A DNA stretch of 64,000 nucleotides, taken from NCBI RefSeq assembly GCF_019207085.1, contig NZ_JAATOM010000019.1, forward strand, positions 62,001 through 126,000, written 5' to 3'. Of the stretch, positions 8,794 to 18,085 are shown in pieces. Origin of the DNA: Variovorax sp. dw_308 (GTDB taxonomy: Bacteria > Pseudomonadota > Gammaproteobacteria > Burkholderiales > Burkholderiaceae_C). Under the pieces are notes generated by a model that saw only the letters and a list, made by a program, of their open reading frames with translations, did not search any database and was not told where the DNA came from. Within the stretch, counting starts at the first letter, position 1, and each line of letters opens with the position of its first letter. Position numbers and translations under genes: made by a program.

Positions 8794-9828
8794 CTAGGGA
8801 AAGAGCACGTGAGCCGGCCGGTCGCCGAGATGGCGGCGACTGTCATCCAGCTGGGACGTGTCCAGCCCGTAGGTCCGCAGCAGCCACCTCGACTGCCCGC
8901 CGATTTCACTCCCTACTTCACCGCGGCCGTGCAGACAAAGTCGGTTGCTCACGAGCAGCAGGTCGCCTGCCTGGATGGCCACGGCCAAGGCTACTTCGCT
9001 GCAGGCCTTAGTAAAATTCTCAGTTGCTTTTTCTGCAGCGCCGCCAGGCTCAGTTGGAGAAACGCTGGAATGGCTGAATCGAACGATCGTGCCGATGGCT
9101 GCATCTTTGAGCACTGGCTCATCGATGGCGGTATGGACCTCCCCGAGGATATCGCGCATACCTTCGAGAAAGGTCGCTTGCGACTCGATGGAAAACTGCG
9201 CCTGCTTCAGTTCGTGAATGTCTTCCGGTGACAGCTTTCCCAAGGCCTCTCGGAGCACCATCACCGTCGTCGGCACGGACTTCGGATTTCTCAGGCCGAC
9301 CAGAGTCACCAAATCGGGCGACGGCGCGATTCGCGTATTGGACGCGTCGGTCTCGCCGTTGAACGGAAAGCTCACGCCGTCCGTGTGCCCGCGCAGTCCT
9401 CCCTGAGACTTGCGCGCGAACTTACCGTCGCCAGGGATCGCAGTCAGGCTGACGAAGAGTTCTCCGCTGTTCTCGGAACCGTACGACACGGTTTCCATGC
9501 CGAGGAAGGAATGGGCAGCGATGGCCGCAGCGCGGCCCGCGTACGTGCCTGTGGCGTCCGGAACAGGCGTGAACCAGTCCGGCGTGTCGGGCAAGTGGGT
9601 CGGCTCGAATACGTTGGTCAACACCACGAATGGCGCCGACAGGACTCCTTGACGGACCGCCGCCAAGTCTTCACCAGCTGCAATGAGCGCTTCTTCCACG
9701 CCGATGGACAGCTCGCCACCAAGCTTTCTCGGCTCAGCCAGCTCGTCCACTCGTTGCTCAAATGAGGTCGCCAGCTCCCAGGCTGCGACGGCGGTCCTGA
9801 TGGCCGCAGCCAGCTTCGGCGCAGTCAT
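8794..9828 (-). CDS. TauD/TfdA-like Fe(II)/2-oxoglutarate-type oxygenase
   Basis: A 344-residue protein of the clavaminate-synthase/TauD fold. The iron ligands are recognisable as H148-x-D150 (GHTDG) and a distal H300 (RLCLHGRG), with an arginine at 314 or 318 (SRWLLR) placed to bind the 2-oxoglutarate carboxylate. The start has GGAGAT just upstream. Such enzymes hydroxylate small molecules, side chains or nucleobases. The substrate here cannot be read from sequence. It is divergent from a putative regulator and an IrrE-UvrD fusion gene and shares an overlapping promoter region with them, so it may belong to the same system rather than to metabolism. Confidence 0.75.
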   Translation of the reverse strand: MTAPKLAAAIRTAVAAWELATSFEQRVDELAEPRKLGGELSIGVEEALIAAGEDLAAVRQGVLSAPFVVLTNVFEPTHLPDTPDWFTPVPDATGTYAGRAAAIAAHSFLGMETVSYGSENSGELFVSLTAIPGDGKFARKSQGGLRGHTDGVSFPFNGETDASNTRIAPSPDLVTLVGLRNPKSVPTTVMVLREALGKLSPEDIHELKQAQFSIESQATFLEGMRDILGEVHTAIDEPVLKDAAIGTIVRFSHSSVSPTEPGGAAEKATENFTKACSEVALAVAIQAGDLLLVSNRLCLHGRGEVGSEIGGQSRWLLRTYGLDTSQLDDSRRHLGDRPAHVLFP

Positions 9829-9847
9829 AACATCTCCACGGGGGGGG

Positions 9848-9883
9848 TTGATACATTATTGATATACATCTACACTGCGTCAA
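9848..9883. promoter_or_regulatory. overlapping divergent promoters between the oxygenase and regulator genes
   Basis: On the + strand: TTGATA (9848-9853), 17 bases, TACACT (9871-9876), driving the regulator/IrrE-UvrD operon. On the - strand: TTGACG (9878-9883), 17 bases, AATAAT (9855-9860), driving the oxygenase gene. The elements interleave, so both promoters cannot be occupied at once. A direct repeat TTGATA..CAT (9848 and 9859) overlaps them and could be a regulator site. Confidence 0.55.
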
Positions 9884-9918
9884 GGGGCTCGCGTGCCCCG
9901 CAGCCATGGAGGGCGTCA

Positions 9919-10941
9919 ATGCAAACCACGCTTAAACCGGTAGACCTTGCCGAAGCTCAAGCACTCTTGTCCCGGCTCCCAGATACATTCTCTAGCATTC
10001 TTCGGACAGCCCGATTGCGGGCGACGCCTGAGGGACATATTTCCGTTTCCTATGCCATGCAAGGCTCTTTGAAGCGCGAAGTGACGGCTGCTTCGCCGAA
10101 TGAAGCGATTCGACTGACTCTCGTCGACGTGGCGACCTATGTCACGTCGTGCGCACAAGAACACGAAGCGATTCCAATGAGTTCCTGTGCTACTGGCACC
10201 GAATTGGCAACGGAGGCGCCTTCTCCAGAGCGCGCGCTTTCCAAAGCGAAGCAACAGACGCTTGGTGCTTCGTTGCCTTCTCGCCTGAAGGAACATCTCG
10301 GCGAGTTGGCTGCCGCCGAGGCGACGAGCTTCGCCGACGTGTGTCGGCGATTTGTTGTCTTCGGATTTGAAGACTTCATCGCGAGGGCGCTCTACGCGGG
10401 CCCCACCTTGCTATTCAATGTGCTGGCCAACGAGTTGCACGAATGGGACGACTCCGACACCGAGCAGGTAATGGTGCGTTTGGACCCAGGCCAGGCCGTG
10501 CGGCTCCGGTCGACCGCGAAGGAGTACGAGAAGTCGGTCTCCGAGTTGACGGTGCTGTGCTTGGCCCATGGTATTGCGATGCAGAGGCTGCTCGAGCCCC
10601 TCGAATCTCGGGTTTCGAAGTGCAAGGGGCCGGCAATTAGAGGGCTGGTTTCAAAGCTTGGACTTCAGCCTTTTGCCGTTCCTCTCGTATCGGGCATCCT
10701 CGCAGGAAGCGTACGCGCACCGAGGAAATTGCTCCCCAAACTCGCCATAGCCTTGGACGCGCCTGAGTCTTTGCTGTCCACTGTATTTCGAGGTAGTTTT
10801 GACCGGAGGCTGGTACCCGCATTCAAAGCGGAGGGCGGAAAGCCAGTGCTTTCTACGGCGCCTTCAACTTGGACCACCGCGGTGAAGGCGTTGAGCCTTT
10901 CCCCAGAAGATGCGAAAGCTCTTCTTGAACTGGGAGTCTGA
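9919..10941 (+). CDS. putative regulator/antitoxin-like partner of the IrrE-UvrD protein
   Basis: The start at 9919 is chosen because GGAGGG lies five bases upstream; an in-frame ATG at 9859 falls inside the promoter. The product has 340 residues. No family is certain. Near residues 248-276 there is a segment resembling the helix-turn-helix end of Xre-type regulators (SGILAGSVRAPRKLLPKLA), and the C-terminus is helical. ImmA/IrrE proteases normally act on a cognate Xre-like repressor encoded next to them. This gene lies five bases upstream of a gene whose product starts with an IrrE domain, so it is a good candidate for that cleaved partner (inference). Confidence 0.65.
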   Translation: MQTTLKPVDLAEAQALLSRLPDTFSSILRTARLRATPEGHISVSYAMQGSLKREVTAASPNEAIRLTLVDVATYVTSCAQEHEAIPMSSCATGTELATEAPSPERALSKAKQQTLGASLPSRLKEHLGELAAAEATSFADVCRRFVVFGFEDFIARALYAGPTLLFNVLANELHEWDDSDTEQVMVRLDPGQAVRLRSTAKEYEKSVSELTVLCLAHGIAMQRLLEPLESRVSKCKGPAIRGLVSKLGLQPFAVPLVSGILAGSVRAPRKLLPKLAIALDAPESLLSTVFRGSFDRRLVPAFKAEGGKPVLSTAPSTWTTAVKALSLSPEDAKALLELGV

Positions 10942-10946
10942 TACGC

Positions 10947-13900
10947 ATGAATCCCTTCCAGCGCGCTCGAAATGAAGCACATGCAACCAGAGCGAAACTG
11001 GAGCCCTCACATGCGCACACCCCGCTATCGGCCAAAGACCTGCTGCAAAGGGTCGAGTCGATCCTAAACATTGCGATTGAGTCCGTGCCGCCCACCTATC
11101 CCGACCTTGGGGGCGGGACGGCTGTGCTCCAGCGGGAGCAAATGTTCATCTATGTGAGTACGGAGGTCGACAAATGGAATGCCGAGTTCTGTGGTCTTGT
11201 CGCCCATGAACTCGGGCACTTCTTTCTTGATGCGACGAAGCCAGCCACGACTGTTGCGCACTTGAGCACTCTGGTGGGCAGCGCTGGCAGCCCGGCCGTC
11301 CTCAAAGTGGAAGCCTACGGCGCGCGCGAGCGGCAGGAGCTCCAAGCAAACGTCTTCGCCCGCGAGTTGCTGCTACCGAGAGATGTCGCCCGCCAATTCG
11401 CATTGGCCGGAAAGGGCACTGCAGATGCGGCCACCGAGCTCGGTATCCCACTGGAATTCGTCAGGCAGCAAATGCTCGATGGCCTCCTGCTTCCGGACTC
11501 AAGCGAGACGACCAGCCCGCTAAGTGAACCGAGCCCCGACCAGTTGGCGGCGGCGAGAGCCGAAGAACGCGCGGCGAACGTGGTCGCAGGACCGGGCACA
11601 GGCAAGACCACCACGCTCATCCATCGAGTCAAGTACCTGGTGGAAGAGAAGCACGTGCATCCGAGCCAAATTCTGGTCCTCACGTTCACAAACAAGGCGG
11701 CTCTGGAACTGGTCGAACGGCTGCGAAGCGCCGGAATTGCAGATGCTTCCGATATCTGGGCGGGCACATTCCACTCGTTCGGACTGGAGTTTCTGCGGAA
11801 GTACCACCAGCACTTCGAGCTGGACTCGGACCTTCACGTCTCGGACTTGATGGGCTCGATGACCAATCTGGTCAAGGCGCTGCCGCGCGTCAAGCTCGGG
11901 CGTTTCCTGCGAGTGGAAGACCCGTACGACTGGCTTGGGGCCGTCGGCGACGGCATCACGAGGCTCAAAGAGGAGATGGTCTCCCCGGCTACCTACAAGA
12001 GCTTTATAGAGACCAACGAGGTCGAAGACAAGGAGATTCAGCAAAAGCGCCTCGATGTGGCCACCCTCTTCGAGTTGCACGAGACCTTGCTCAAGGAGCG
12101 CCGGACTGTTGACTTCGTGGACCTCATCTCGAAGCCGGCAATTGCACTGAAACACGATAGGAAGCCATTCGTCGAGTTGGCTGACCGCTTCCAATACGTC
12201 TTGGTGGACGAATACCAGGACGTCACGCAGGCTATGGTCGAACTGCTTCGTCAGCTGGCGTACAAGAAGCATATTTGGGTAGTCGGGGATGTTCGCCAAG
12301 CCATTCATCATTGGCGGGGCGCTTCGCTGAAAAGCCTCCAGAAGTTCGACGTTGAGTTCAAGGCGCATGCCGCTGGGACTTCAATCCAGCGGTATCCGTT
12401 GACCTTCAACCGAAGAAGTTCGCAGGAGGTCGTCGACCTTACACAGCAGATTGGCCGCGACCACGCTCTTGAGAGCACGTTGAGGCTCGATGAGGTTGTC
12501 GCGACCAATGGCACATCGGGCGCAATGCCTGTGGTTGTCACCTGCCGCGACGGCGATGCCCTCCTCGGCGCGATTTTTGAACACATCAACGAATTGCAGG
12601 TCAGCGGGGTGCCCTTTCGCCACCAGGCAGTGCTTTGCCGCAGGTCGAGCGACGTAGAGCGCACCGCCGAGCTTCTGAAGCAGGCGGGGGTTCCCATCAT
12701 CTACAGCGGAGAGCTGACTGCAAGGGCCGAGGTTAAGCACATTCTCTGCCTCATCCAGCTCCTCGTTGAGCGTCGCCCGAAGGCATTGGCCGGCCTGTCG
12801 GGGATTTCTGCTCTCAACATGCCGTTGGCAGACTTACACGTTCTGCTAAAGGCAGCCGAGCGCGATGTGGCCTTCCAGAGAGGTCGCTGGATCCACGTGC
12901 CGCCACCCGGGCTCAGCTCTCGCGGCCTGGAGGTGACGGCCAGTCTCCGAGACCTTATCGGGCAGTTCCAGCATGGCTCCAATCCCTGGGCCTTCATCTG
13001 CCATCTCCTGCTGGACAAGCGCTTCGGCGTCCCGCCTGCCGCTGACATCAGCGTTCGAGCCTGGGTAAGTCGCATTGCCCTCTGGCAGTTCGCCTACAGC
13101 GTGCGAAACGGCGACGGCGAAATGAAGGAGGCGCGGCTGTCGCGGTACTTGCTGCGACAACGGCTGCGGCAGCGAATCGGTGATGCCCAAGGTCAGCGCG
13201 AGCTTCCGCCGGAAGCAGCCGTGCTCGACGGCGTTCGCGTGATGACCGTTCACGGAAGTAAGGGGCTGGAGTTCGAGGCGGTGCATGTGGGCTTCGTTAG
13301 CGCGGACAGCTACGGAAGCCGAGAACCCAGTTGGCGGCCTGAAGGCATTCTCGACATCGTGCCGCCAGAGGCCCTCGGTAGCAGCATGGATGAATACAAA
13401 TTTGAGGAATCAGTCGAACGGAACAACCTCCTTTACGTGGCTATCTCGAGAGCGAAACGGCACCTGTATCTCTATCAAGACACCAAGTTCAAGTACTCAA
13501 CCGCACCCCAACTGGACCACTATCCCAGGAAGTACCTCTCAAAGGCATACAGCGGGTCGTCGCTGACCATGGCGAGGGCAATGACGAATGGGGCTTTTGC
13601 AGCGGCGACGGCGTTGCCTTTTGAAGATTTCTACAGCTACGCAACTTGTTCGCTGCGCTACTGGTACAGCCACGTGCTGGAAATGCAAAGCGAGTCGGAT
13701 GTCGACGTATCGCTACGCGCGCGATGGGCAGTGATGGATGCGCTCAAGGCGTTCTCCTCCGGCGCGTCAGGCTCGGCACAGGGGGCGCTGGGTTCGGCCT
13801 GGACGAACCGAAAATTGCCCACCGCTGTCGAAGACCCCTCACTGTGGGCAGACGCGCTTTATGCGCTTGACCGAGGTGAGCGCCAAGTGAAGACCTTGCG

Positions 13901-14279
13901 GGAGCGAGGCGGCCGATTTGAGCAGGCCTTGGCTACCATCGGCGGACTAAAGCTGCAGATGACTTGGGGTTTTCGCATCGACGGGACCTACGGGGGAACC
14001 GAGTACGCAATCCTGAGGTTCTCCCGTCGCGGAATCAGCGACTTCAAGACCATTATGAATCCGGTGCTGCGTGGGCTGGGCTTACCGGGACCTACGTCCA
14101 TGTCTCTTCACCATGTGCTTTCGGAGAAGACCGACCAAGTGGAGGGCTCGAAGGCCATTGAAATGACCAAGGCCTACAAGGCGGCACAGCGTTTCGCCGC
14201 CGGCGACAATGCGCCGGCCATCGGTCACCACTGCAGCCGTTGTGACTTCTGCACAATCTGTCCGTCTGCCCCTCGGTAG
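10947..14279 (+). CDS. ImmA/IrrE-type metalloprotease fused to UvrD-like helicase with C-terminal cysteine cluster
   Basis: An 1110-residue fusion. Residues ~1-180 are an ImmA/IrrE zinc-protease domain with HELGH near 87-91. Residues ~195-870 are a superfamily 1 helicase of the UvrD/AddA kind: Walker A GPGTGKTTT near 215, DEYQD near 420, VHGSKGLEFE near 766, and YVAISRAKR near 827. The C-terminal ~230 residues resemble the AddB/Cas4-like PD-(D/E)xK region, ending in a CSRCDFCTIC cluster that could hold an iron-sulfur centre. I could not find a clean DxK catalytic motif, so nuclease activity is uncertain. Such a protein could sense a signal by proteolysis and act on DNA ends. It follows its putative regulator by five bases. 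Confidence 0.85.
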   Translation: MNPFQRARNEAHATRAKLEPSHAHTPLSAKDLLQRVESILNIAIESVPPTYPDLGGGTAVLQREQMFIYVSTEVDKWNAEFCGLVAHELGHFFLDATKPATTVAHLSTLVGSAGSPAVLKVEAYGARERQELQANVFARELLLPRDVARQFALAGKGTADAATELGIPLEFVRQQMLDGLLLPDSSETTSPLSEPSPDQLAAARAEERAANVVAGPGTGKTTTLIHRVKYLVEEKHVHPSQILVLTFTNKAALELVERLRSAGIADASDIWAGTFHSFGLEFLRKYHQHFELDSDLHVSDLMGSMTNLVKALPRVKLGRFLRVEDPYDWLGAVGDGITRLKEEMVSPATYKSFIETNEVEDKEIQQKRLDVATLFELHETLLKERRTVDFVDLISKPAIALKHDRKPFVELADRFQYVLVDEYQDVTQAMVELLRQLAYKKHIWVVGDVRQAIHHWRGASLKSLQKFDVEFKAHAAGTSIQRYPLTFNRRSSQEVVDLTQQIGRDHALESTLRLDEVVATNGTSGAMPVVVTCRDGDALLGAIFEHINELQVSGVPFRHQAVLCRRSSDVERTAELLKQAGVPIIYSGELTARAEVKHILCLIQLLVERRPKALAGLSGISALNMPLADLHVLLKAAERDVAFQRGRWIHVPPPGLSSRGLEVTASLRDLIGQFQHGSNPWAFICHLLLDKRFGVPPAADISVRAWVSRIALWQFAYSVRNGDGEMKEARLSRYLLRQRLRQRIGDAQGQRELPPEAAVLDGVRVMTVHGSKGLEFEAVHVGFVSADSYGSREPSWRPEGILDIVPPEALGSSMDEYKFEESVERNNLLYVAISRAKRHLYLYQDTKFKYSTAPQLDHYPRKYLSKAYSGSSLTMARAMTNGAFAAATALPFEDFYSYATCSLRYWYSHVLEMQSESDVDVSLRARWAVMDALKAFSSGASGSAQGALGSAWTNRKLPTAVEDPSLWADALYALDRGERQVKTLRERGGRFEQALATIGGLKLQMTWGFRIDGTYGGTEYAILRFSRRGISDFKTIMNPVLRGLGLPGPTSMSLHHVLSEKTDQVEGSKAIEMTKAYKAAQRFAAGDNAPAIGHHCSRCDFCTICPSAPR

Positions 14280-14821
14280 TTCCCGGCTCGCCACGTCTCG
14301 AGTTCTACACGCTCACAGGAGACGGCTTGGAATGGGCCGTTTGCCCAGTCAGGGAAAAAGGACACTACTGCTGGTTCGCTAAGGTACAAGGCCGGCATAC
14401 ACCGCCCGGTCCAGCAGCTCGCGACGTACATTTGGGTCTAGGGTAGGAAGCGCGATCGTACAGACGGAGCTCAAATCACTATCATGAGATCGTGCCTCAA
14501 CCGCCCCGCACGGGCAGCGCTAGCTTAGCCGGTGGCGTTTAACATAAATCGGATAGCCTTATTTTCGATATAGCGGCCGATCGGTACAGTCGTGCTTTGA
14601 GCAAATCGAAATATCGCATATTTGACGGTCTAGTTCATGGATCCGAGACAGCGATCGAGCGTTCGACTGGAATACCGCAAGCCACGCGATCGAGTCCAAG
14701 TCACACATTATTGGCTCAGACCAGTCCCAGTCCGAGCCCCCAGCGAGCCGACCCGCTGAATCGGGTGAACCATTTTGCTGACTTGGCTGCGGAATTGACT
14801 GACTCCTACAGCGCAGGGTAA
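14280..14821. other. 542-bp gap between defence and catabolic regions
   Basis: No convincing gene. The middle (about 14520-14640) is markedly more AT-rich than the flanks. An open frame at 14597-14821 has no ribosome binding site and no recognisable product. The gap separates two functionally unrelated blocks whose facing genes converge, as expected at an old insertion boundary, but I see no tRNA fragment, insertion-sequence end or target duplication. Confidence 0.4.
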
Positions 14822-17156
14822 TCAGGCGCCAGGGCTAATGTCTTGTTCAAACAGTGGCGGATCGTAGGCGGTCACCGGAGGCGGGGGTCTTAAATGTTTT
14901 TCAATTTGAACAAGTGCGGTTTGGACCATCGATCCTTGAGCTAGCTGCGACGTGCCTGTGTCCAGCGTCACCACGTTCGGATTGCCGTGCTTTTCCAGGC
15001 TGCCTGGCTTGCCGCCTTCCAACGGGTCGTACCAAGCGCCGGTAGCGATAATGGCAACGCCACTCATCAAGTCATCGGCGATGTGCAGCGCAGCGAGGAA
15101 CTCCCCGCGGGAATTGAAAACTCGCACGATGTCGCCGTCCGCGAGTCCCCGCGCCGCTGCATCCGCTGCGTGCAAAGTGATGCGCTCGCGGCCTTTGAGC
15201 TTGCTCTTCCTGCTGACAGGGGAGTGATCCAGCTGGCTGTGAAGACGGAACGTTGGCTGGTGGGACAGGAGGTGCAGCGGGTGCTGCTTCGTCTCATCGG
15301 AGCCAAGCCATTCGGCAGGGTTCAACCAGGTCGGATGCGGAGGGCAATCGTCATACTTGTAGCCATCGATGCGCGCCGAGAAAATCTCGATCTTGCCCGA
15401 GGGTGTCGGCAATCGATTGGCCACGGGATCCCGGCGGAAGTCGCCAAGTAGCGGCGGCATTTGGGAAGGGGCTGGGAACCGGTATTCGCCGTCCGTCCAG
15501 AACTTCTCGAAGGGCGGTGGATCGAGTCCCAGAGCCTGAGCCTTGGTACGCGCGCCTTCGTACATGTGGCGCAACCAGCCCATTTCGTCGCGGCCCTCGG
15601 TGTTAGGCCAGTCCGAAGCCGAGCCGATGCGCCAGGTCGGCCATGATGTCAAAGTCGTTGCGAGCCCCGGCTACCGGCTCGACGACCTTTTTCATTGCAA
15701 TCCAGTACGGCGTGTGCTCCTGCGCAAGGATGTCGTTGCGCTCCATGGTGGTTGTCGCGGGAAGCACGATGTCGGCATGTTTGGCCGGCGGATTCCACCA
15801 GGGTTCGTGGACGATGATCGCCTCGGGCTGCTGCCATGCCTCGAGGAAGCGGTTGAGGTTGCCGTTGTGGTGGAACGGGTTGCCGCCGATCGAATAGAGC
15901 AACTTTGTCTCGGGGTAGGTGATCGTCTTGCCGTCGTACTGGATCTGGGCCCCGGGGCGCAGCATCATGTCCCCGACCCGACCAACCGGCACATAGGTCT
16001 TGACGGGATTGGGGCCGAGCGGAAGCGTCGGACGCGGCAGGTCGGTCCGGTGCGGGATGTTGATTCCGCTGATCGCACCGAAGCCCAGGCTGAAACCCCG
16101 CCCCGGCAGGCCTATCTGGCCAAGCATTGCGGCCAAGGTGATCGTCATCCAGATGGGCTGCTCGCCGTGGTCGGCCCGCTGGACCGACCAACTGGTCGTG
16201 ACCAAGGTCTTGGAGCCTGCCATCTTGCGTGCAAGGCCCTGGATCGTTTCAACCGGGACCAGCGTGATCTTGCTGGCCCATGCAGCGTCCTTTGGCTTCC
16301 CGTCATCGCGGCCCATCAGATAGGCCTCGAAGCGCTCATAACCCTCGCAGTACTTGCCGAGGAATTCATGATCAGCAAGGCCCTCGGAGGCAAGCGTATG
16401 AGCCAGGCCCAGCATCAAGGCGGTGTCGGTGTTGGGACGCAGGGGGATCCACTCGCTTTCGACTTCGGCGGGAAGATCCTGCCTTGAAGGACTGATGTTG
16501 ACGAAGCGAAGGCCGTTGACCTTGGCACGGCTGAACCAGTCGGGGCTTTCGTGCACGACTGCCCCACCCGGATCGATCGTCGTGTTCTTCAACGACGCCC
16601 CGCCGAACATGACGATCAACTCGGCATGCGCGATCGCATCAGGCCATGACACGACCATCTCGGTGATGTCCGAGCTGCCAATGACATAGGGGGTGATGTG
16701 CATTGCCGCGCCGAAGCTGTGGTTGCCACGTTTGTCCGTATAGCCGCCGAAAAGGCCCAAGAATCGCTTCAGTACGCTGGGTGCGTGGTGCAGCCGGCCC
16801 GCACTCGCCCAGCCATAGGAGCCGCCATAGATCGCCTCGTTGCCGTACTTTGCCTTGATGCGCTGGAACTCACGGGCGATGAGGTCCAGCGCCTCGTCCC
16901 AACTGACCGGCACAAAGGGCTCCCCGCCGCGCTTGTACGTGCGGTTCGATTTCAGGAAGCCTGCACGCACGTGCGGCTGTGAGATGCGAAGCGCGCTGTG
17001 GACCGTGTCGGGAAGGCTCGAGAGGAATGGCGGGGGATTCGGGTCTGCGTGGAACGGGATTGTCCGGACCACCTTTCCCTGCTTGTCCGTCTCGACGTCG
17101 TACACGCCCCAATGGGAGGCTGTCTGCGTAATTCGGTGGCCGGAAGTCTTTTCCAC
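14822..17156 (-). pseudogene. frameshifted molybdopterin oxidoreductase (DMSO/biotin sulfoxide reductase family)
   Basis: Two overlapping reading frames together encode one ~775-residue BisC/TorA-like enzyme. The N-terminal part starts at GTG 17156, preceded by AGGAG, without a Tat signal, and runs through SHWGVYDVE, GGSYGWASAGR and the molybdopterin domains to a stop at 15603. The C-terminal part continues in the next frame (PNTEGRDEMGWLRHMYEG onward) to 14822. The switch lies around 15605-15640 and is one extra base relative to the expected frame. It may be a real inactivation or an assembly error. Intact homologues reduce S- or N-oxides using bis-MGD molybdenum cofactor. It follows the CoxG-like gene on the same strand. 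Confidence 0.75.
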
Positions 17157-17254
17157 TGAGCATCTCCTGGGCGTAGCTGCCGCCACGCTTGCTGTCGTGC
17201 AGGCTTGCAAGTTCGTTGTCCCGAGGGACAGGCATGGAATATCTGATCCGTAGC

Positions 17255-18085
17255 TCAGCGCAGGCAATCGCGCAGCAAAGCCGCGCACTTGTCGGCAGCC
17301 TCGACGGGCCAATGAATGACCACTAAGGTACCTTCGCGCTGGATTTCGATGCGGATCGCCCGGTTGGCGTCGACAAGCGCGCCGCGGCTGCTGGACCCGC
17401 CCAGCAACCGGGAGAGCCACCCGGGCTGCGACGGCGCCGGGGTCACGGATGTGGCAAGCTTTCCCGTGGCCGGTGTCGCAGGCGCTGCTGGCGATGGCCT
17501 GGGCCCATTCAACGGCGCCGAAGTGGCCGTCGGTGCAGCGGAGGTCGTATCGTTCCGGAGGACCGGCGCGCTCTCGTGCTGAGGCATGGACAACGACTCT
17601 TCGATGGTGTCCGCATCCGCAGACGGGCTCACCGATGCGTCGCCCTCGATCCTCTGGCGCAAGTTGTGCCCGAACTCTTCCCACAGTCGGTCCGCCTTCG
17701 TCTTCATGGCGGAAAGGCCGAAATTGCCAAGACGCCCGAGCACGTCGACCTTCACCTTCAGGCGCATCTCCGTGCTGCCGTCGGGCATCGCTGCCAGGAA
17801 CAATTCGGTTTGCTGCTTCATCGAGCTGGCGACCGAAGCATCATCTCCGGTGCCTTCGCAGCGCAGATAGGTGGGCGGTCGTTGCTCGACGATCGTGGTC
17901 TTGATCCGGAACTTTGCGCTGATGAATGACAACTTGACGGTCATCACCGCGCTGTATTCCGTCGGGCTCACGACTTCGATCGACTGCATGCCAGGCACGC
18001 AACCGGCCATGACCTGGGGGTCCAGCAGCAGCGACCAGACCTTGTCTGCCGGAGCGGCGATTGCCAACGTCTTTTCAATTTCCAT
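17255..18085 (-). CDS. CoxG-like SRPBCC-domain protein
   Basis: A 276-residue protein. The first ~150 residues are the SRPBCC/CoxG fold (starts MEIEKTLAIAAPADKVWSLL; GCVPGMQSIE; later LGRLGNFG). The rest is a low-complexity Ala/Pro/Ser-rich linker and a short conserved end (DANRAIRIEIQREGTLVVIHWP). CoxG proteins are encoded with CO-dehydrogenase-type molybdenum hydroxylases and are thought to anchor or mature the enzyme at the membrane. It overlaps the iron-sulfur subunit gene by 11 bases, so it belongs to the same operon. The linker makes it longer than plain CoxG, but this form is common in proteobacteria. Confidence 0.85.
   Translation of the reverse strand: MEIEKTLAIAAPADKVWSLLLDPQVMAGCVPGMQSIEVVSPTEYSAVMTVKLSFISAKFRIKTTIVEQRPPTYLRCEGTGDDASVASSMKQQTELFLAAMPDGSTEMRLKVKVDVLGRLGNFGLSAMKTKADRLWEEFGHNLRQRIEGDASVSPSADADTIEESLSMPQHESAPVLRNDTTSAAPTATSAPLNGPRPSPAAPATPATGKLATSVTPAPSQPGWLSRLLGGSSSRGALVDANRAIRIEIQREGTLVVIHWPVEAADKCAALLRDCLR

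Noticed and set aside
14597..14821. 74-codon open frame in the gap after the IrrE-UvrD gene
   Set aside because: No ribosome binding site, low-complexity Ser/Pro content and no recognisable motif; likely chance.
15543..16487. 314-codon frame opposite the molybdoenzyme
   Set aside because: Antisense to conserved molybdopterin domains; no motif of its own.
17157..17684. Upstream extension of the molybdoenzyme frame
   Set aside because: It lies inside the CoxG-like gene on the same strand in another frame; the GTG at 17156 with AGGAG is the better start.
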